Assembly: GCA_964415435.1 (NCBI GenBank)
Contig: CAYPZT010000032.1
Span: 1 to 9,703 of the forward strand
Length of the DNA: 9,703 nt
DNA from: CAYPZT01 sp964415435
Lineage (GTDB): Bacteria > Patescibacteriota > Microgenomatia > UBA1406 > GWC2-37-13
Reading direction: 5' to 3'
Shown: positions 1 to 6,539 of the stretch, one piece after another
Layout of the letters: the number at the start of each line of letters is the position of its first letter
Position numbering within the stretch: position 1 is the stretch's first letter
Made by a program: the position numbers and the translations under genes
Notes under the pieces: model-generated
Databases searched by the model: none
The model's input: only the letters and a program-made list of their open reading frames with translations
Told to the model about the DNA's origin: nothing

Positions 1-1277
1 TTACCGATAAAATAAAACTACTTTTCAAAGATCCGGAATTAAAGCGGAAGACTTTGTTTACCCTTTTTATCTTCTTTGCCTTTAGAGTATTTGCGTTCAT
101 GCCAATACCCGCAATAGATCTTCCTCGTCTTCAGCAGTTGTTTTCCCAGAATCAGTTTCTGGCTCTGCTTGATATTTTCTCAGGAGGTACGCTCGTTAAT
201 TTCTCAGTGATGGCTTTGGGATTGAATCCATACATCAATGCTTCGATCGTAATCCAGCTTTTATCGGTCTTATTCCCACAGCTTGAGAAACTTTCTAAAG
301 AGGGAGAATACGGACGGCACAAGCTGAATCAGTACACGCGATTTTTGACAGTGCCTTTAACTTTGATACAAGCAATTGGTATTTTTGTCCTGCTTCGCAA
401 TCAGGGAGTAATTGCAGCATTAAATCCGCTGGAGTTTTTAGCATTTGTCGCTACCCTTGCAGCAGGGACATTTATTCTTGTCTGGTTTGGTGAACTCATC
501 TCTGAGTATGGGTTAGGGAACGGCATTTCTCTTCTCATCTTTGCAGGCATAGTAGGCAGACTTCCCGTCCTTTTGGGAAGAACCATAACAACCTTTAATC
601 AGGAACTTATCTTTAACATCATCATCTTCCTTATATTGGGTGTACTCGTTATTGCTGCAATTGTATTTATTAATGAAGCGGTGAGAAGAATACCGGTCTA
701 TTATGCAAAGCGGATCCGTGGTAACCGGATGTATCAAGGCGCGAGTAACTATTTACCTCTTAAACTTAACCAGGCGGGAGTTATCCCGATCATTTTCGCA
801 GTTTCGTTTGTACTTTTTCCGCAGATGATCGGTAATTTTTTCCTCTATTCGAAGATTTCCATTATGGCATCAATCGCATCATTTTTGGTGCGCGTTTTCT
901 CTCCGACCGGGTTCTTTTACAACTTTTTTTACTTCATTCTGGTCATAGGGTTTACATATTTTTATACCATCGTCGTATTCAACCCCAAAAAAATATCGGA
1001 TGAAATTCAGAAAAACGGCGGTTTTATTCCGGGCATCCGGCCTGGCGTTGCTACCCAGCAGTATCTTCAGCGCGTTCTCTATCGTATTACGAGTGTTGGA
1101 GCGATTTTTTTGGGAATTGTTGCAATTCTTCCTGCGCTTGTATCGCGCGTTACCGGCCTGACTGATTTGGTGATTGGAGGCACGGGTATTCTTATCGTTG
1201 TATCCGTAGTACTGGAAACATTCAAAATGATAGAGGCACAACTCATATCGCGAAGCTATGATAAATTTGTTCGTTAA
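1..1277 (+). CDS. secY: Preprotein translocase subunit SecY (5' end cut by window)
   Basis: SecY forms the membrane channel of the Sec translocase, working with SecE, SecG and the SecA motor or the ribosome. The reading frame is open to the window edge: complete codons begin at base 3 and read TDKIKLLFKDPELKRK before the first membrane segment, which is the usual SecY N-terminus. The TTG at 54 therefore lies inside the gene, and only a few residues are probably missing. About 424 residues are visible, close to the normal full length. Seen: many hydrophobic helices; the plug/second-helix region with LGLNPYINASIVIQLL; the cytoplasmic loop RRIPVYYAKRIRG; NQAGVIPIIFA; the C-terminal loop GGFIPGIRPG, a near-invariant SecY signature contacting SecA or the ribosome; and the end GGTGILIVVSVVLETFKMIEAQL. 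It stops with TAA, 28 bases before rpmG. Nothing suggests damage; identity is very secure. Confidence 0.97.
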   Translation, partial: TDKIKLLFKDPELKRKTLFTLFIFFAFRVFAFMPIPAIDLPRLQQLFSQNQFLALLDIFSGGTLVNFSVMALGLNPYINASIVIQLLSVLFPQLEKLSKEGEYGRHKLNQYTRFLTVPLTLIQAIGIFVLLRNQGVIAALNPLEFLAFVATLAAGTFILVWFGELISEYGLGNGISLLIFAGIVGRLPVLLGRTITTFNQELIFNIIIFLILGVLVIAAIVFINEAVRRIPVYYAKRIRGNRMYQGASNYLPLKLNQAGVIPIIFAVSFVLFPQMIGNFFLYSKISIMASIASFLVRVFSPTGFFYNFFYFILVIGFTYFYTIVVFNPKKISDEIQKNGGFIPGIRPGVATQQYLQRVLYRITSVGAIFLGIVAILPALVSRVTGLTDLVIGGTGILIVVSVVLETFKMIEAQLISRSYDKFVR

Positions 1278-1305
1278 TATAATCATTACTAATTAATATA
1301 CTCAT

Positions 1306-1479
1306 ATGGCAAAAAAAGGATCACGAATACTCCTCGGTTTAGTTTGCACTGTCTGCAAGAGACAAAACTATGTCATCGAGAAAAATAAAGTGAATACGAC
1401 AAATCCTTTGAAGCTCACGAAGTATTGCCTGAAGTGTAAAAAGCATACTGAGCATAAGGAAAAAAAGAAATTGGATTAA
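1306..1479 (+). CDS. rpmG: 50S ribosomal protein bL33, zinc-binding form
   Basis: This small gene of 57 residues encodes bL33, a large-subunit protein near the tRNA exit site. The start MAKKGSRILLGLVCTVCK and the later KLTKYCLKCKKHTEHKE match the family closely. Cysteine pairs at 14/17 and 41/44 form the classic four-cysteine zinc site, so this is the C+ form. The tail is lysine-rich, as expected for an RNA-binding protein. ATG 1306 is the only sensible start. No Shine-Dalgarno sequence precedes it; the 28-base spacer after secY is AT-rich. It ends 8 bases before the adk fusion gene. Its position between secY and adk is unusual: from family knowledge, rpmG more often sits near rpmB or secE/nusG. 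Identity is very secure. Confidence 0.94.
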   Translation: MAKKGSRILLGLVCTVCKRQNYVIEKNKVNTTNPLKLTKYCLKCKKHTEHKEKKKLD

Positions 1480-1487
1480 ATCTAAGT

Positions 1488-2615
1488 ATGAAACTGGTAC
1501 TCATCGGAATTCCGGGAGCAGGTAAGTCTACACAAGGTAACCTTTTGTCAAAGCAACTGAAGGTGCCATACCTTTCTACAGGTCACATATTTCGTGAAAT
1601 AGCAAAAGAAAAGACCAAACTGGGCCGTTATATAAAGGAAACAATGAGTGCCGGCATTCTTATTCCAGATGACAAGACCATCCAGGTTGTAAATGATTAC
1701 CTTTCTCGTCCCGAGTATCAGTCAGGATACATTCTTGATGGTTTTCCCCGCACTGTTCGGCAGGCGGAGCAGTTTAAGAACAATGTTGATAAGGTTATTT
1801 ATCTTGAGATTCCCGACAAGGAAGCTCTCTGGAGACTCGCACACCGCAACGAACAGCGCAATGATGATACCGTGAAGGCGATTCGAAAAAGGATCGATAT
1901 CTTTCATACCTTCACAAAGCCTGTTCTTGATTTCTATATGAAACAGGGAAAGTTCGTAGTCATAGACGGTATGAAGAAGATTCCTGAAGTAAACGAAGAG
2001 ATCCTAAAAAGCCTCGGAAAACAGCTTATCCGAAATCAGATCAAAATATGGGAGCGCAAGCAGAAGTCTATCATTGCAATAGTGGGACTTCCCGGTTCGG
2101 GCAAAACGGAGTCAAAAAACTTTTTTAAGAAAAAAGGAGTTCCAATAGTTTCATTCAGCAATATCTTAAATGAATATATCGATACAAATAAACTATCACA
2201 TGATGAAAAAACTCATAAAAAGTTGCGTGAAGGTTGGCGGAAAAAACATGGTATGGCAGCTTTCGCGATCATGTCCAAGAAAAATATCGAAACTGCCTTA
2301 AGGGATAACTCCATCGTAGTTATAGAAGGAATGAGATCCTGGGAAGAGTATAAATATCTTAAGAAGGAATTTCCGAAAGTAAACGTATACATTCTTGTTG
2401 TGTACGCTGATAAAACGCTTCGGTACAAGCGAAGTGAAAAGCGTTTGTACAGGCGTGGATTCTATGGAGAGGAGCGCGACCTTAATGAGCTTCTTAATCT
2501 TAATATGGGGCCGACAATTGCTTTTGCCGATTTTTTGGTCAAGAACAACTTCTCACTGGATGAGTTCCATGACAAACTAGAAGAAGTTTATAGAAGTGTT
2601 TATTTTGCAGCTTAA
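1488..2615 (+). CDS. adk: Adenylate kinase fused to a UPF0200/dephospho-CoA-kinase-like P-loop domain
   Basis: The 375-residue protein has two P-loop kinase domains. Residues 1 to about 180 are adenylate kinase (ATP + AMP = 2 ADP): P-loop GIPGAGKST at 7-15, STG at 30-32 with Arg36, DGFPRT at 84-89 and Gln92, all in E. coli register. The lid (about 116-135, with Arg120, Arg124, Asp126-Asp127, Arg133 and Arg135) is the short type without zinc ligands. Two usually fixed residues differ: Gly14 is Ser and Asp33 is His. After a basic linker (about 181-193), residues 194-375 form a second kinase-like domain: P-loop GLPGSGKT at 200-207, GVPIVSFSNIL, HGMAAFA, VVIEGMRSWEEY, EERDLNELL and PTIAFADFLVKNN. 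Their order and spacing match archaeal UPF0200 proteins, relatives of the CoaE/Adk fold with no firm function known to me. There is no internal Met from 163 to 255, so the second domain does not look separately started. Alone, Adk is usually about 190-220 residues. It sits 8 bases after rpmG and 2 before map. Adk is secure by context and motifs; the role of the second domain is unknown. Confidence 0.9.
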   Translation: MKLVLIGIPGAGKSTQGNLLSKQLKVPYLSTGHIFREIAKEKTKLGRYIKETMSAGILIPDDKTIQVVNDYLSRPEYQSGYILDGFPRTVRQAEQFKNNVDKVIYLEIPDKEALWRLAHRNEQRNDDTVKAIRKRIDIFHTFTKPVLDFYMKQGKFVVIDGMKKIPEVNEEILKSLGKQLIRNQIKIWERKQKSIIAIVGLPGSGKTESKNFFKKKGVPIVSFSNILNEYIDTNKLSHDEKTHKKLREGWRKKHGMAAFAIMSKKNIETALRDNSIVVIEGMRSWEEYKYLKKEFPKVNVYILVVYADKTLRYKRSEKRLYRRGFYGEERDLNELLNLNMGPTIAFADFLVKNNFSLDEFHDKLEEVYRSVYFAA

Positions 2616-2617
2616 AC

Positions 2618-3367
2618 ATGATCTCGTATAAGACCGCAGATGAAATCGAAATAATGAGAGAAGGCGGTGAAAAGCTTAAAAGGGTTGTGGCACGGCTGAG
2701 GCCAGCCATTCGAGTCGGTGTGAAAACAAATGAGCTGGACAGATTAGCAGAAAAATATATTAGAGAAGAGGGAGGGGAACCGTCATTCCAGAGAGTACAG
2801 GGGTATAAGTGGTCAACGTGCCTTCCGGTAAACGAGCAGGTTGTACACACCCCCCCAAGTGAAAGGGCCCTGAAGGATGGCGATGTGTTAACGCTGGACA
2901 TAGGGGTTTTCTATAGGGGATTTCACACAGACTATGCCGACACTGTTATAGTTGGGAAGAGTGACGGAAAGACAGCGGAATTTTTGGACGTCGGTAAAAA
3001 AGCTCTCAGCGCTGCTTTAAAAGAGGTTAAGCCTGGTAATAGACTGGGAGATATTTCTGGCACAATAGAGAGCATGATCAGAGGAAAAGGGTATGGTATC
3101 CTGCGCGAGCTTACGGGGCATGGCATTGGTCGCGAGCTCCACGAGGATCCGTTTGTTCTCGGCTACCTCGACAAACCGCGTGAAAAAACGCTTGAAATAA
3201 AGCCAGGGCTTGTCATTGCTGTCGAGGTTATCTATGCGCGAAGCACAGAAGAGATCGCATATGAAAAAGAGGATGGTTGGTCTATTACGTCGGCTGACAA
3301 GAGTCTGACTGCCTGCTTTGAACACACAGTCGCCGTCAAAGAAAAAGAAGCAATAATTCTGACCTGA
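2618..3367 (+). CDS. map: Methionine aminopeptidase, type I
   Basis: MetAP removes the initiator methionine from nascent proteins when the second residue is small. The protein has 249 residues, normal for type I without an N-terminal extension. All five metal ligands of the pita-bread fold are visible: Asp94 (LTLDIG), Asp105 (GFHTD), His168 (TGHGIG), Glu203 (AVEV) and Glu235 (CFEHT). The substrate-site histidines His77 (VVHTPP) and His175 (LHEDP) are also present, so the enzyme should be active. The usual Glu-Pro after the fourth ligand is Glu-Val, a minor departure. The start MISYKTADEIEIMREGG aligns with the family start. It begins 2 bases after the adk fusion gene and stops with TGA. The adk-map-infA order is the common bacterial spc-operon arrangement. 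Identity is very secure. Confidence 0.96.
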   Translation: MISYKTADEIEIMREGGEKLKRVVARLRPAIRVGVKTNELDRLAEKYIREEGGEPSFQRVQGYKWSTCLPVNEQVVHTPPSERALKDGDVLTLDIGVFYRGFHTDYADTVIVGKSDGKTAEFLDVGKKALSAALKEVKPGNRLGDISGTIESMIRGKGYGILRELTGHGIGRELHEDPFVLGYLDKPREKTLEIKPGLVIAVEVIYARSTEEIAYEKEDGWSITSADKSLTACFEHTVAVKEKEAIILT

Positions 3368-3387
3368 AATCGTGCGTACAAATGGTG

Positions 3388-3416
3388 TTCACTTTACGGA
3401 TATTTTATGTTAAAAT
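3388..3416 (+). promoter_or_regulatory. Candidate extended -10 promoter for infA and downstream genes
   Basis: The 58-base gap between map and infA is the longest in the window. It contains TTCACT (3388-3393, 4 of 6 matches to TTGACA), a 17-base spacer, then TAAAAT (3411-3416, 5 of 6 matches to TATAAT), preceded by TG one base upstream (3408-3409), the extended -10 motif. A start about 7 bases after the -10 falls near 3423, only about 3 bases before the infA ATG at 3426, so the message would be nearly leaderless. It could drive infA through rpsI independently of secY-adk-map. This is inferred from consensus matching only; AT-rich gaps can give such matches by chance. Confidence 0.5.
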
Positions 3417-3425
3417 AATAGGCTT

Positions 3426-3641
3426 ATGGCGGAAGAGGTCTTAGTTGTTGAGGGAGAGGTCATTGAGAACCTTCCCAACACTCTTTTCAGGGTAAAGCTT
3501 TTCAATGCGGAAAAGGTGATACTGTGTTATCTTTCGGGTAAAATGAGAAAAAATTATATCAAGATTTTACCGGGTGACAAAGTGCGTATAGAGCTTACCC
3601 AGTATGATCTCGACCGTGGAAGAATTGTATATAGAATATAA
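3426..3641 (+). CDS. infA: Translation initiation factor IF-1
   Basis: IF-1 binds the A site of the 30S subunit and helps IF-2 and IF-3 select the initiator tRNA. The 71-residue product is a single S1-type OB fold and is normal in length. Diagnostic stretches are VVEGEVIENLPNTLFRVKL, SGKMRKNYIKILPGDKV and ELTQYDLDRGRIVYRI, which track the E. coli protein almost residue by residue. The ATG at 3426 is fixed by the family N-terminus. The only purine-rich bases before it are a weak AGG, four bases from the start codon. It is followed 5 bases later by rpmJ, the standard order. A promoter candidate lies directly upstream. Identity is very secure. Confidence 0.97.
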   Translation: MAEEVLVVEGEVIENLPNTLFRVKLFNAEKVILCYLSGKMRKNYIKILPGDKVRIELTQYDLDRGRIVYRI

Positions 3642-3646
3642 CTAAA

Positions 3647-3760
3647 ATGAAAGTTCAGGCATCAATCAAAAAAATGTGTCCAAAGTGCGTCATGGTTAAA
3701 AGAAAGGGTAAATTATATATAAGCTGTTCTAACCCGAAGCATAAACAAAGACAGGGATAA
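3647..3760 (+). CDS. rpmJ: 50S ribosomal protein bL36, zinc-binding form
   Basis: This 37-residue protein is bL36, the smallest large-subunit protein, which binds 23S rRNA near the base of the L7/L12 stalk. It starts MKVQASIKKMCPKC and ends CSNPKHKQRQG, both family signatures. The zinc ligands Cys11, Cys14, Cys27 and His32 are all in place (C+ form). Length is exactly typical. No Shine-Dalgarno sequence is seen; the start follows the infA stop by 5 bases. It ends 3 bases before rpsM, so the two are almost certainly on one message. Identity is very secure. Confidence 0.96.
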   Translation: MKVQASIKKMCPKCVMVKRKGKLYISCSNPKHKQRQG

Positions 3761-3763
3761 TCT

Positions 3764-4192
3764 ATGGCACGTATTCTAGGAGTGACATTACCGGACAATA
3801 AACGCGTTGAATATGCGCTGACCCTCCTTTATGGGGTAGGTCCTTCGAATGTGAAGAAACTATTAGTGCATGCAAAGGTAGGGAAAGATAAGAAAGTTCA
3901 GGACCTAAGTGAGGCAGAGATGAAACAGATACTTACAACTCTTGAAACGATGCTTAAAGTAGAAGGAGATCTTAAGGAAGAAATTAACGAGAATATAAAA
4001 AGACTCCGTGAGATCGGTAGTTATCGTGGTATACGACACGTACGCAACCTTCCTGTACGAGGTCAAAGAACACGCTCAAATGCCCGCACAAAAAGAGGAA
4101 AAAGAAAAACAGTAGGCGCGCTTCGCAAGGAAGTCTGGGCCAAGCTCGAACAGAATAAAAGTGGTACCGCTGCAGAAAAACCAGCGGCCTAA
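3764..4192 (+). CDS. rpsM: 30S ribosomal protein uS13
   Basis: uS13 sits in the head of the small subunit, contacts the P-site tRNA and forms bridges to the large subunit. The 142-residue product begins MARILGVTLPDNKRVEYALT, has the helix-hairpin-helix LYGVGPSNVKKLL near residues 23-35, EGDLKEEINENIKRL, and the invariant SYRGIRHVRNLPVRGQRT and NARTKRGKRK. It is longer than the roughly 118-125 residues usual in bacteria: after the conserved basic block there is a tail of about 25 residues ending in an Ala/Lys/Glu-rich stretch (GTAAEKPAA). In the ribosome this tail points toward the tRNAs. The gene begins the alpha-operon block (rpsM-rpsK-rpsD-rpoA-rplQ), as in many bacteria. Identity is very secure. 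Confidence 0.97.
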   Translation: MARILGVTLPDNKRVEYALTLLYGVGPSNVKKLLVHAKVGKDKKVQDLSEAEMKQILTTLETMLKVEGDLKEEINENIKRLREIGSYRGIRHVRNLPVRGQRTRSNARTKRGKRKTVGALRKEVWAKLEQNKSGTAAEKPAA

Positions 4193-4200
4193 TTTAACCT

Positions 4201-4575
4201 ATGGCAACAAAAAAAACATCAAGGAGAGTAGAATCAGGACGCATCTATATTACCGCGACCTTTAATAATACTTTGGTAACTATTACAGACGAAAAAGGAA
4301 ATCCTCTGATTACCGGCTCGACAGGTATGTACGGCTTTACAGGAACAAGAAAGTCAACACCTTATTCAGCAACCATCACTACAGACGGTACTATCAAGAA
4401 GGCCGTTGAGTCGTATGACCTTAAGATGGTTGATGTGTACGTAAAAGGAATCGGACCGGGCAGAGAAGCCTCCCTCAGGGCAATAAAGGAATCTGCGTTA
4501 GAAGTTAATAAACTGATCGACATGACGCCAGTACCTCATAACGGTGTGCGTCCTCCAAAGATTAGAAGAGTATGA
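4201..4575 (+). CDS. rpsK: 30S ribosomal protein uS11
   Basis: uS11 lies on the small-subunit platform, near the mRNA exit and the E site. The 124-residue product has the family core: IYITATFNNTLVTITDEKGN, FTGTRKSTPYSA, VYVKGIGPGREASLRA and the C-terminal DMTPVPHNGVRPPKIRRV. The Asn-Gly in PHNG is the place where isoaspartate forms in the E. coli protein (family knowledge). It is slightly shorter than the usual 129, with a short N-terminal basic arm. It starts 8 bases after rpsM without a Shine-Dalgarno sequence and ends in TGA, overlapping the rpsD start by four bases, which suggests translational coupling. Identity is very secure. Confidence 0.97.
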   Translation: MATKKTSRRVESGRIYITATFNNTLVTITDEKGNPLITGSTGMYGFTGTRKSTPYSATITTDGTIKKAVESYDLKMVDVYVKGIGPGREASLRAIKESALEVNKLIDMTPVPHNGVRPPKIRRV

Positions 4576-5189
4576 AATACACAGGTCCCCGCAACCGGCT
4601 GGCACGAAGAGAAGGTATGGATCTTGGTTTAAAAACACCGGGCTCCAAGTCACACGAAAGACTTCTTAAGAAGTTGACTATTCCTCCCGGTCAGCATGCT
4701 GTTCAAAGGCGAAAGAAGATTTCAGAACATGCCCAGCAATTACGCGAGAAACAAAAGCTTCGAACGATGTTCGGCATTAGTGAATCGCAGCTAAAAAAAT
4801 ATTTCGATAATGCAAGTACCCGCAAGGGCAATACTGCCTTTCACTTGGCTCAGTTTCTGGAGAAAAGACTGGACAACGCAGTATATAGGTTAGGTTTTGC
4901 CCCTACTCGTTCAGCGGCACGACAGCTTGTGAATCACGGTCATGTCGTAGTCAATGATAAACGTATGAATATTCCCTCCTATGTTGTTATTCCTGGAGAT
5001 ACTATCACTCTTAAAGAGAAAACATCGAAAATTCCTTATATCGAAAAATCGCTTACGAACAAAGATATGGGAATTCCCTCATGGTTTGAGAGAAAAGCTA
5101 TTACCGGTAAGTTAACTACAGAACCGGGATATGATCTTATTAATAAACAGATTAATTTACGATTAGTAGTTGAATTTTATTCTCGTTAA
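4572..5189 (+). CDS. rpsD: 30S ribosomal protein uS4, cysteine-free form
   Basis: uS4 is a primary 16S rRNA binder that starts small-subunit assembly; in E. coli it also represses its own (alpha) operon. The 205-residue protein has the N-terminal uS4 domain (KYTGPRNRLARREGMDLGL, then LTIPPGQHAVQRRKKISEHA) and an S4 RNA-binding domain (about 96-160: LEKRLDNAVYRLGFAPTRSA, RQLVNHGHVVVNDK, IPSYVVIPGD). The four cysteines that bind zinc in C+ forms are all absent; the CxxC position reads NRLA. The start overlaps the rpsK stop (ATGA), so rpsD is probably translated by coupling. No long leader that could hold an E. coli-like S4 pseudoknot is seen upstream of rpsM, where the gap is 3 bases. Identity is very secure. 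Confidence 0.97.
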   Translation: MKYTGPRNRLARREGMDLGLKTPGSKSHERLLKKLTIPPGQHAVQRRKKISEHAQQLREKQKLRTMFGISESQLKKYFDNASTRKGNTAFHLAQFLEKRLDNAVYRLGFAPTRSAARQLVNHGHVVVNDKRMNIPSYVVIPGDTITLKEKTSKIPYIEKSLTNKDMGIPSWFERKAITGKLTTEPGYDLINKQINLRLVVEFYSR

Positions 5190-5206
5190 TAATTAATTTT
5201 AATCTT

Positions 5207-6136
5207 ATGCTTAGTCCTAATTTCTTCACTCAAGTAGTTGAAGATGGTTCAGTGTATGGTAAGTTTGTAGTCGAGCCCTTACCCGTAAGTTTGGGTCAGA
5301 GTATCGGCAACGCGCTTAGACGCGTACTTCTTTCATCCCTTGAAGGAGTCGCTGTTACCAACGTCAAGATCGATGGTGCATCGCATCTGTTTTCAACAAT
5401 AAAGGGAGTAAAAGAATCAGCGCTTGAGCTCACGCTCCAGATCAAGCAGCTTCGACTTGAGGCCGCTGGTGCTGGACCTTACCGCTTATTCCTTTCGGTG
5501 AAAAAGCCAGGAAAAGTGTACGCTTCACAGTTTGAAGGTGACGCAAAAGTCGTAAATGGAGACCTTTATATCGGTGAGATAACTGATGGGAAAGGAAAGC
5601 TTGAAATCGAGGTTATTGCTGAAAAGGGGACTGGGTATTCGCCTGTTGAGGAACGCGAACAGAAGGAATTCGGATATATTCCAGTGGACACCTTCTTTTC
5701 ACCAGTCAAAAAGGTCAACTTCAAGGTAGAAGAGGCCCGCGTTGGTCGAAAGTCCAATGTCGAAAAATTAACAATGGAAATCACAACTGATGGAAGCATC
5801 AAGCCGCACGATGCGTTGAAACAGTCAACAGAGATGTTGGCAAGCTTCTTCGGACATCTTTTTTCAGGAAAAGACACTCCAGCTGTTGATGAAGTCAAAG
5901 CAGAATCTGTAGAAAAGAAGGAAGTAATCGATAAAAAGTTATACGAGGTAATCATCGATGAGCTCAATCTTCCATCAAGAGTAATCAATGCGCTTTTGAG
6001 AGAAAATATAGAAACAGTGGCAGACTTAATAAAAGTTGGACGTGATAAACTTACCAACATGAAAGGTGTTGGTAAGAAATCAATTGAGCTTATTGAAGAA
6101 GAGCTCAAGAAAATGGGTATAGAGTTGGATCATTAA
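5207..6136 (+). CDS. rpoA: DNA-directed RNA polymerase subunit alpha
   Basis: The alpha subunit dimerises to nucleate RNA polymerase assembly, and its C-terminal domain contacts promoter UP elements and activators. The 309-residue protein has the full N-terminal domain (1 to about 220: GQSIGNALRRVLLSSLEG at 30-47, KIDGASHLFSTIKGVKE at 54-70, and the later KPHDALKQSTEMLASFF), a charged linker (about 221-244, Val/Glu/Lys-rich) and a complete C-terminal domain (about 245-309). In the latter, Arg258 and Asn261 correspond to E. coli Arg265 and Asn268, which read the DNA minor groove, and GKKS at 289-292 matches the second binding loop. UP-element recognition therefore looks possible. It starts 17 bases after rpsD, in an AT-rich gap without a Shine-Dalgarno sequence, and ends 4 bases before rplQ. 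Identity is very secure. Confidence 0.97.
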   Translation: MLSPNFFTQVVEDGSVYGKFVVEPLPVSLGQSIGNALRRVLLSSLEGVAVTNVKIDGASHLFSTIKGVKESALELTLQIKQLRLEAAGAGPYRLFLSVKKPGKVYASQFEGDAKVVNGDLYIGEITDGKGKLEIEVIAEKGTGYSPVEEREQKEFGYIPVDTFFSPVKKVNFKVEEARVGRKSNVEKLTMEITTDGSIKPHDALKQSTEMLASFFGHLFSGKDTPAVDEVKAESVEKKEVIDKKLYEVIIDELNLPSRVINALLRENIETVADLIKVGRDKLTNMKGVGKKSIELIEEELKKMGIELDH

Positions 6137-6140
6137 CCTT

Positions 6141-6539
6141 ATGAGGCACGGTGTTAAATCAAAAACATTTCAGGGCGGAAGCGACGCTAATAAGATGCTT
6201 CTGCGGAAACTTGTGGTAAATTTCCTTGCAAAAGGTGTGCTTACCACAACTGAAACTAAGGCGAAAGTCACTAAGTCCTTGCTTGAACGCTTGGTGGAAA
6301 AATCTAAGAGTCGGACTGAAGCAAATAAAAACTATCTTCTCCGAAAAGTAACTCAACCTAAGATGATTGAGTATCTTTTTAATGAAGTGGGCCCTGCTTT
6401 GAAAGATATTAAAGGCGGTTACGTGAAGATTATCAAACTGGGGTATCGTGCTTCTGACGGTGCTCCATCAGCGAAAGTTATGTGGGCTCATCCCATCGTG
6501 ACACGGGTAATGGAAGTTAAAGAAACAAAACAACCATGA
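6141..6539 (+). CDS. rplQ: 50S ribosomal protein bL17
   Basis: bL17 lies near the polypeptide exit tunnel of the large subunit. The 132-residue product begins MRHGVKSKTF and has the signatures MLLRKLVVNFLAKGVLTTTETKAK, LFNEVGPALKDIKGGYVKIIKLGYRASDGAPSA (in two adjacent blocks) and a short charged tail. In family form the start is MRHRxxxxxLxR; here the early basic segment is slightly altered, but the rest aligns well. It begins 4 bases after the rpoA stop and ends in TGA overlapping the rplM start by four bases. rpoA-rplQ is the most conserved gene pair of the alpha operon. Identity is very secure. Confidence 0.96.
   Translation: MRHGVKSKTFQGGSDANKMLLRKLVVNFLAKGVLTTTETKAKVTKSLLERLVEKSKSRTEANKNYLLRKVTQPKMIEYLFNEVGPALKDIKGGYVKIIKLGYRASDGAPSAKVMWAHPIVTRVMEVKETKQP

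Noticed and set aside
54..56. TTG as the secY start
   Set aside because: The frame is open upstream to base 3 and encodes the usual SecY N-terminus, so TTG is an internal leucine codon.
879..1286. Antisense open frame opposite the end of secY
   Set aside because: It mirrors SecY coding sequence and shows no recognisable domain or start signal.
1278..1302. TATAAT (1278-1283) and TATACT (1297-1302) as promoters for rpmG
   Set aside because: Neither has a -35 match at a proper distance, and the second is too close to the ATG. The gap is simply AT-rich.
3368..3425. A small gene or RNA in the map-infA gap
   Set aside because: The gap is 58 bases, with no start-to-stop frame of useful size and no stable hairpin; only the promoter candidate is supported.
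3637..3642. TATAAC as a -10 for a leaderless rpmJ
   Set aside because: No -35 match and the hexamer is formed by the end of the infA reading frame; co-transcription with infA is simpler.
5566..6108. Long antisense open frame opposite rpoA
   Set aside because: It is Ser-rich low-complexity shadow of the rpoA codons, with no family resemblance; the sense frame is certain.
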